Source: an uncultured Clostridia bacterium (GTDB lineage Bacteria > Bacillota > Clostridia > Christensenellales > DTU072). Taken from it: a stretch of DNA of 7,337 bases. Every line of letters starts with the position of its first letter. Position 1 is the first letter of the stretch. A model generated the notes under the pieces. The model worked only from the letters and a program-made list of their open reading frames with translations, ran no database searches and had not been told where the DNA came from. Where the stretch lies: contig CAKRAY010000071.1 in the NCBI GenBank assembly GCA_934296355.1, positions 1 through 7,337 of the forward strand, read 5' to 3'. The position numbers and the translations under genes were made by a program. This document shows positions 4,566 to 7,337 of the stretch, in pieces.

Positions 4566-6848
4566 ATGATAGAAAACGAATTGAAAGAAGTTGCGGCGCG
4601 TATAAAAGCGTTACGTGAAATTGCCGGCATGTCCGAAGAAGAAGCCGCCGAAAAAACGGGCGTTTCTCTTAACGAATACCGCGACCTCGAAAACGGCGAA
4701 AAAGATTTCAGTTTTACTTTCATATACAAATTTGCCGACACGTTCGGAGTTGAAATGAAGGATATTCTGACGGGAACAAGTCCGAGCCTTACGCTCTGTA
4801 CCGTTATGCGTAAAGGTAAAGGGTTACCTATCACTAGAAGAACCGGATTCGTATACAACAACCTTGCGCCGTCGTTTAAGAACAAACTTGCGGAACCGTT
4901 TCGCGTTTTTATCCCCTATTCCGATGAAAAACCCTATTTCAGCAAACATAACGGACAAGAAATAGATATAGTAATCAGCGGCAGACTGGAAATACAAGTC
5001 AACGATACCAAGGAAATACTCGAAGAAGGCGATACCATTTACTATAACAGTTCGTATATGCACGCACTACGAGCGTTAGACGGAAAACCTTGCGAGATAT
5101 ACGCAATCGTTATTAAGTCCGATAACGAGCAAGAAGTCGTCGAAGACGATTTCCGTTTCGAGCCGATTAAATCGCAGAAAAAAATCGGCCATTCCGTAGC
5201 GGACAAGTTTATATCTACCGAAACCGACGAAAACGGCGTATTAAAGAGCATTTCTTTCAAAAACGAAGATAGTTTTAACTTCGCTTTCGACGTAGTTGAC
5301 GCGTTAGCCGATAAATCTCCCGGTAAAACCGCTATGATCTGGGTGGGTAACAACAAGGTATCGCACACCTTTACTTTTTCGGATATGAAAAGGTATTCGA
5401 ACATGACCGCAAATTATTTTGAAAGTCTCGGAATAAAAAAAGGCGATAGAGTTATGCTCGTATTAAAACGCCATTTTCAATTCTGGTTTTCCATTCTCGC
5501 CTTGCATAAAATCGGCGCGATAGTAATTCCCGCGACGAATCAACTCGTAGAACACGACTTCGATTACAGATATAAATCCGCCGGCGTGAAAGCGATAGTT
5601 TGCACTGCTGACGGCGATACGGCGACGCACGCCGATAAAGCCGCCGAAGCATATCCTACCATGACAAAGATTTTAGTCGGCGGCAAAAAGGAAGGCTGGC
5701 ACGACTTTAACAGCGAAATGCTGCTATGTTCCGACAAATACGACCGTAAAGCCGATACGGCGTGCGGCAACGACAGCATGCTTATGCTTTTTACGTCGGG
5801 TACAAGCGGGTATCCGCGAATCGCTTGCCATAACTTTAAATATCCGCTCGGACACTACGTTACGGCAAAATACTGGCATAACGTCAACCCGGACGGTTTA
5901 CACTTTACAATCTCCGATACAGGCTGGGGAAAGGCTCTTTGGGGTAAACTTTACGGACAATGGTTATGCGAAGCGGCAACGTTCACTTACGATTTCGATA
6001 AGTTTAATTCCGAAGATATTTTACCTATGTTCGCAAAGTATCATATTACGACTTTCTGCGCGCCGCCGACTATGTACAGATTCTTTATTAAAGAAGATTT
6101 GTCGAAGTACGATTTAAGTTCCATAGAATACGCCACGACCGCGGGCGAAGCGTTAAATCCCGAAGTTTACAATCAATTCTATAAAGCGACGGGACTTCAA
6201 ATAATGGAAGGATTCGGGCAAACCGAAACCACGCTAGTCATAGCGAACTTTGTCGGCACGACCGGTAGAACCGGTTCTATGGGTAAACCCTCGCCCCTAT
6301 ACGACGTTGAATTGCTCGACGTAGACGGCAACCCGTGCAAGAGCGGTGAAGTCGGTGAAATTTGCATAAAAACCTCGGATAAGATTCCATGCGGCTTGTT
6401 TAAGGGATACTATTTAGACGAAGAACACACGCACGACGCATGGCACAACGGATACTATCACACGGGCGATCAAGCGACTCGCGACGAAGAAGGATATTTC
6501 TGGTACGTAGGTAGAATCGACGACGTTATAAAATCGTCGGGTTACAGAATCGGACCTTTCGAAATTGAAAGCGTCATTATGGAACTTCCATACGTTCTCG
6601 AATGCGCGGTAACGGCGGTTCCCGATCCAATTCGCGGGCAAATCGTAAAAGCGTCGATTATTCTTACCAAAGGTACGGAAGGTACGGAAGAATTGAAAAA
6701 AGAAATTCAAACTTACGTTAAGAAAAACACCGCTCCGTACAAGTATCCTCGCATAGTCGAATTCAGAGACGCCTTGCCTAAGACTATAAGCGGGAAAATT
6801 CGCCGCGTAGCGTTAAGAGCCGAGTCAAACGATAAAAATTCATTATAA
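4566..6848 (+). CDS. XRE-type HTH / cupin / medium-chain acyl-CoA synthetase fusion
   Basis: The C-terminal 530 residues are an AMP-forming acyl-CoA synthetase of the medium-chain (ACSM/MACS) group, which converts an acid, ATP and CoA to acyl-CoA, AMP and PPi. Motifs are LFTSGTSGYPR (408-418, ATP-binding loop), DTGWGKALWGKLYGQW (451-466), GFGQTETT (549-556), YHTGD (631-635), GRIDDVIKSSGYRIGPFEIES (two overlapping blocks in 649-669) and PKTISGKIRR (738-747, likely catalytic K744). In front are a helix-turn-helix of XRE type (about 10-66) and a cupin barrel (about 105-185; SGRLEIQVND, then EEGDTIYY). The whole 760 residues could be both sensor/regulator and enzyme. The substrate is not readable from sequence; the Ile-type T-box suggests a short or branched acid such as 2-methylbutyrate or propionate. 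No frameshift is seen, and the gene is monocistronic between the T-box and a terminator. Whether the HTH still binds DNA is unknown. Confidence 0.92.
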   Translation: MIENELKEVAARIKALREIAGMSEEEAAEKTGVSLNEYRDLENGEKDFSFTFIYKFADTFGVEMKDILTGTSPSLTLCTVMRKGKGLPITRRTGFVYNNLAPSFKNKLAEPFRVFIPYSDEKPYFSKHNGQEIDIVISGRLEIQVNDTKEILEEGDTIYYNSSYMHALRALDGKPCEIYAIVIKSDNEQEVVEDDFRFEPIKSQKKIGHSVADKFISTETDENGVLKSISFKNEDSFNFAFDVVDALADKSPGKTAMIWVGNNKVSHTFTFSDMKRYSNMTANYFESLGIKKGDRVMLVLKRHFQFWFSILALHKIGAIVIPATNQLVEHDFDYRYKSAGVKAIVCTADGDTATHADKAAEAYPTMTKILVGGKKEGWHDFNSEMLLCSDKYDRKADTACGNDSMLMLFTSGTSGYPRIACHNFKYPLGHYVTAKYWHNVNPDGLHFTISDTGWGKALWGKLYGQWLCEAATFTYDFDKFNSEDILPMFAKYHITTFCAPPTMYRFFIKEDLSKYDLSSIEYATTAGEALNPEVYNQFYKATGLQIMEGFGQTETTLVIANFVGTTGRTGSMGKPSPLYDVELLDVDGNPCKSGEVGEICIKTSDKIPCGLFKGYYLDEEHTHDAWHNGYYHTGDQATRDEEGYFWYVGRIDDVIKSSGYRIGPFEIESVIMELPYVLECAVTAVPDPIRGQIVKASIILTKGTEGTEELKKEIQTYVKKNTAPYKYPRIVEFRDALPKTISGKIRRVALRAESNDKNSL

Positions 6849-6891
6849 AAATACAAAAGTTTAAATATACTGTGTACACAAGACAAAATCA

Positions 6892-6926
6892 AAAATACCT
6901 CTTTGCCGTAAGCAAAGAGGTATTTT
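6892..6926. terminator. Bidirectional intrinsic terminator between convergent genes
   Basis: AAAATACCTCTTTGC (6892-6906) and GCAAAGAGGTATTTT (6912-6926) form a perfect 15-pair stem with a five-base CGTAA loop. The arms are A-rich on the left and T-rich on the right on both strands. It lies 44 bases after the synthetase stop and 26 bases after the metG stop on the opposite strand, so it can end both transcripts. Confidence 0.92.
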
Positions 6927-6951
6927 CCTATCTATGATTTTACGCGAGCGA

Positions 6952-7337
6952 TTACTTTATACGCGTACCCTCCGGCACGATATCGTCGATAAAGATTATC
7001 TGACAACCGCATGCGTTGTTCGTCGCCGCCAGCAACATACCGTTACTGTTTACGCCGGTAATACGAGTCGGCTTTAAGTTAGCCACGACGATAATTTTCT
7101 TACCCACCAACTCTTCGGGTTTATAATCGTGTTTAATGGACGAAACTATAACGCGTTCTTCGATACCGTCGAATAAGGTAAGTTTATAGCAACTATGGGA
7201 TTTGCGAATATCGTTTACTTTAAGAATTTTACATACTCTCATATCGACTTTCATAAACTCGTCGATGTCTATTTGCTCCGCTACTATCGGCGCGACGGGG
7301 TCGGGTTCTCCGTAAACTTTCTTCTCCTCTTCTACTG
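6952..7337 (-). CDS. metG: Methionyl-tRNA synthetase, C-terminal tRNA-binding domain (partial)
   Basis: The visible 127 residues are the end of MetRS, which charges tRNA-Met in the cytoplasm; the catalytic part lies beyond the right edge. A charged linker with VEEEKKVYGEPDPVAPIVAE leads into the domain opening IDIDEFMKVDMRVCKIL, the usual start of the EMAPII/Trbp111-like OB-fold that binds tRNA. Further family signatures are YKPEELVGKKIIVVANLKP, ITGVNSNGMLLAA and the ending DIVPEGTRIK. An in-frame ATG at 7254 (FMKVD) is internal, because the frame stays open upstream with family-like sequence. A free-standing tRNA-binding protein is less likely given the linker. The gene converges on the synthetase gene and shares its terminator. 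The T-box upstream of that neighbour is on the other strand and does not control metG. Confidence 0.93.
   Translation of the reverse strand, partial: VEEEKKVYGEPDPVAPIVAEQIDIDEFMKVDMRVCKILKVNDIRKSHSCYKLTLFDGIEERVIVSSIKHDYKPEELVGKKIIVVANLKPTRITGVNSNGMLLAATNNACGCQIIFIDDIVPEGTRIK

Noticed and set aside
4974..5018. The cupin segment of the synthetase as a sign of a separate regulator gene broken by fusion
   Set aside because: The frame is continuous through the HTH, cupin and synthetase parts, with no internal stop and no good internal ribosome binding site seen. It reads as a true single gene.
5790..5820. Arginine in place of lysine at the end of the TSGTSGYPR ATP-binding loop
   Set aside because: The AMP-binding signature accepts K or R at this position, so it is not evidence of a damaged enzyme. 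The A5, A8 and A10 motifs and K744 are intact.
6952..7254. A free-standing 100-residue tRNA-binding protein starting at 7254
   Set aside because: The frame continues upstream to the window edge with family-typical sequence (linker then IDIDEF), so this is the end of metG.

Overview
The window looks like chromosomal DNA from an anaerobic member of the Bacillota, most likely class Clostridia. The reasons are an electron-bifurcating [FeFe]-hydrogenase operon with the gene order common in fermentative clostridia, strong AGGAGG ribosome binding sites, a T-box riboswitch, and intrinsic terminators with T-tracts. By eye the base composition is moderate in G+C, with AT-rich intergenic DNA. The sequence does not allow a genus call.

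The left side (1-4031) is one minus-strand operon. In transcription order it holds hydC (NuoE-like [2Fe-2S] subunit), a small stand-alone GHKL-type ATPase, a small thioredoxin-fold [2Fe-2S] protein, hydB (NuoF-like flavoprotein with extra Fe-S domains) and hydA (the [FeFe]-hydrogenase catalytic subunit, cut by the window start). HydABC would couple NADH and reduced ferredoxin to H2. A hairpin plus T-tract fills the gap between hydC and the ATPase gene and may attenuate the rest of the operon.

The 534 bases without a protein gene (4032-4565) form a divergent control region. Leftward it holds one or two candidate promoters for the hyd operon and an unexplained GC-richer patch (4161-4200). Rightward it holds a good sigma-A-type promoter (TTGACA, 17 bases, TATCCT) and a complete T-box leader. 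The leader has Stem I, a Stem II with a IIA/B-type pseudoknot, a small Stem III, the T-box sequence and a strong terminator. The specifier reads best as AUC (Ile).

The T-box controls one plus-strand gene (4566-6848). It encodes an unusual fusion of an XRE-type helix-turn-helix, a cupin domain and a medium-chain acyl-CoA synthetase. An isoleucine-starvation switch on an acid-activating enzyme suggests that the enzyme makes an acyl-CoA (for example 2-methylbutyryl- or propionyl-CoA) for isoleucine synthesis by ferredoxin-dependent reductive carboxylation. This is the most interesting reading of the window; the riboswitch is seen directly, while the pathway is inferred.

A 15-bp bidirectional terminator (6892-6926) separates this gene from the convergent 3' end of metG (methionyl-tRNA synthetase, C-terminal tRNA-binding domain), which runs off the right edge.
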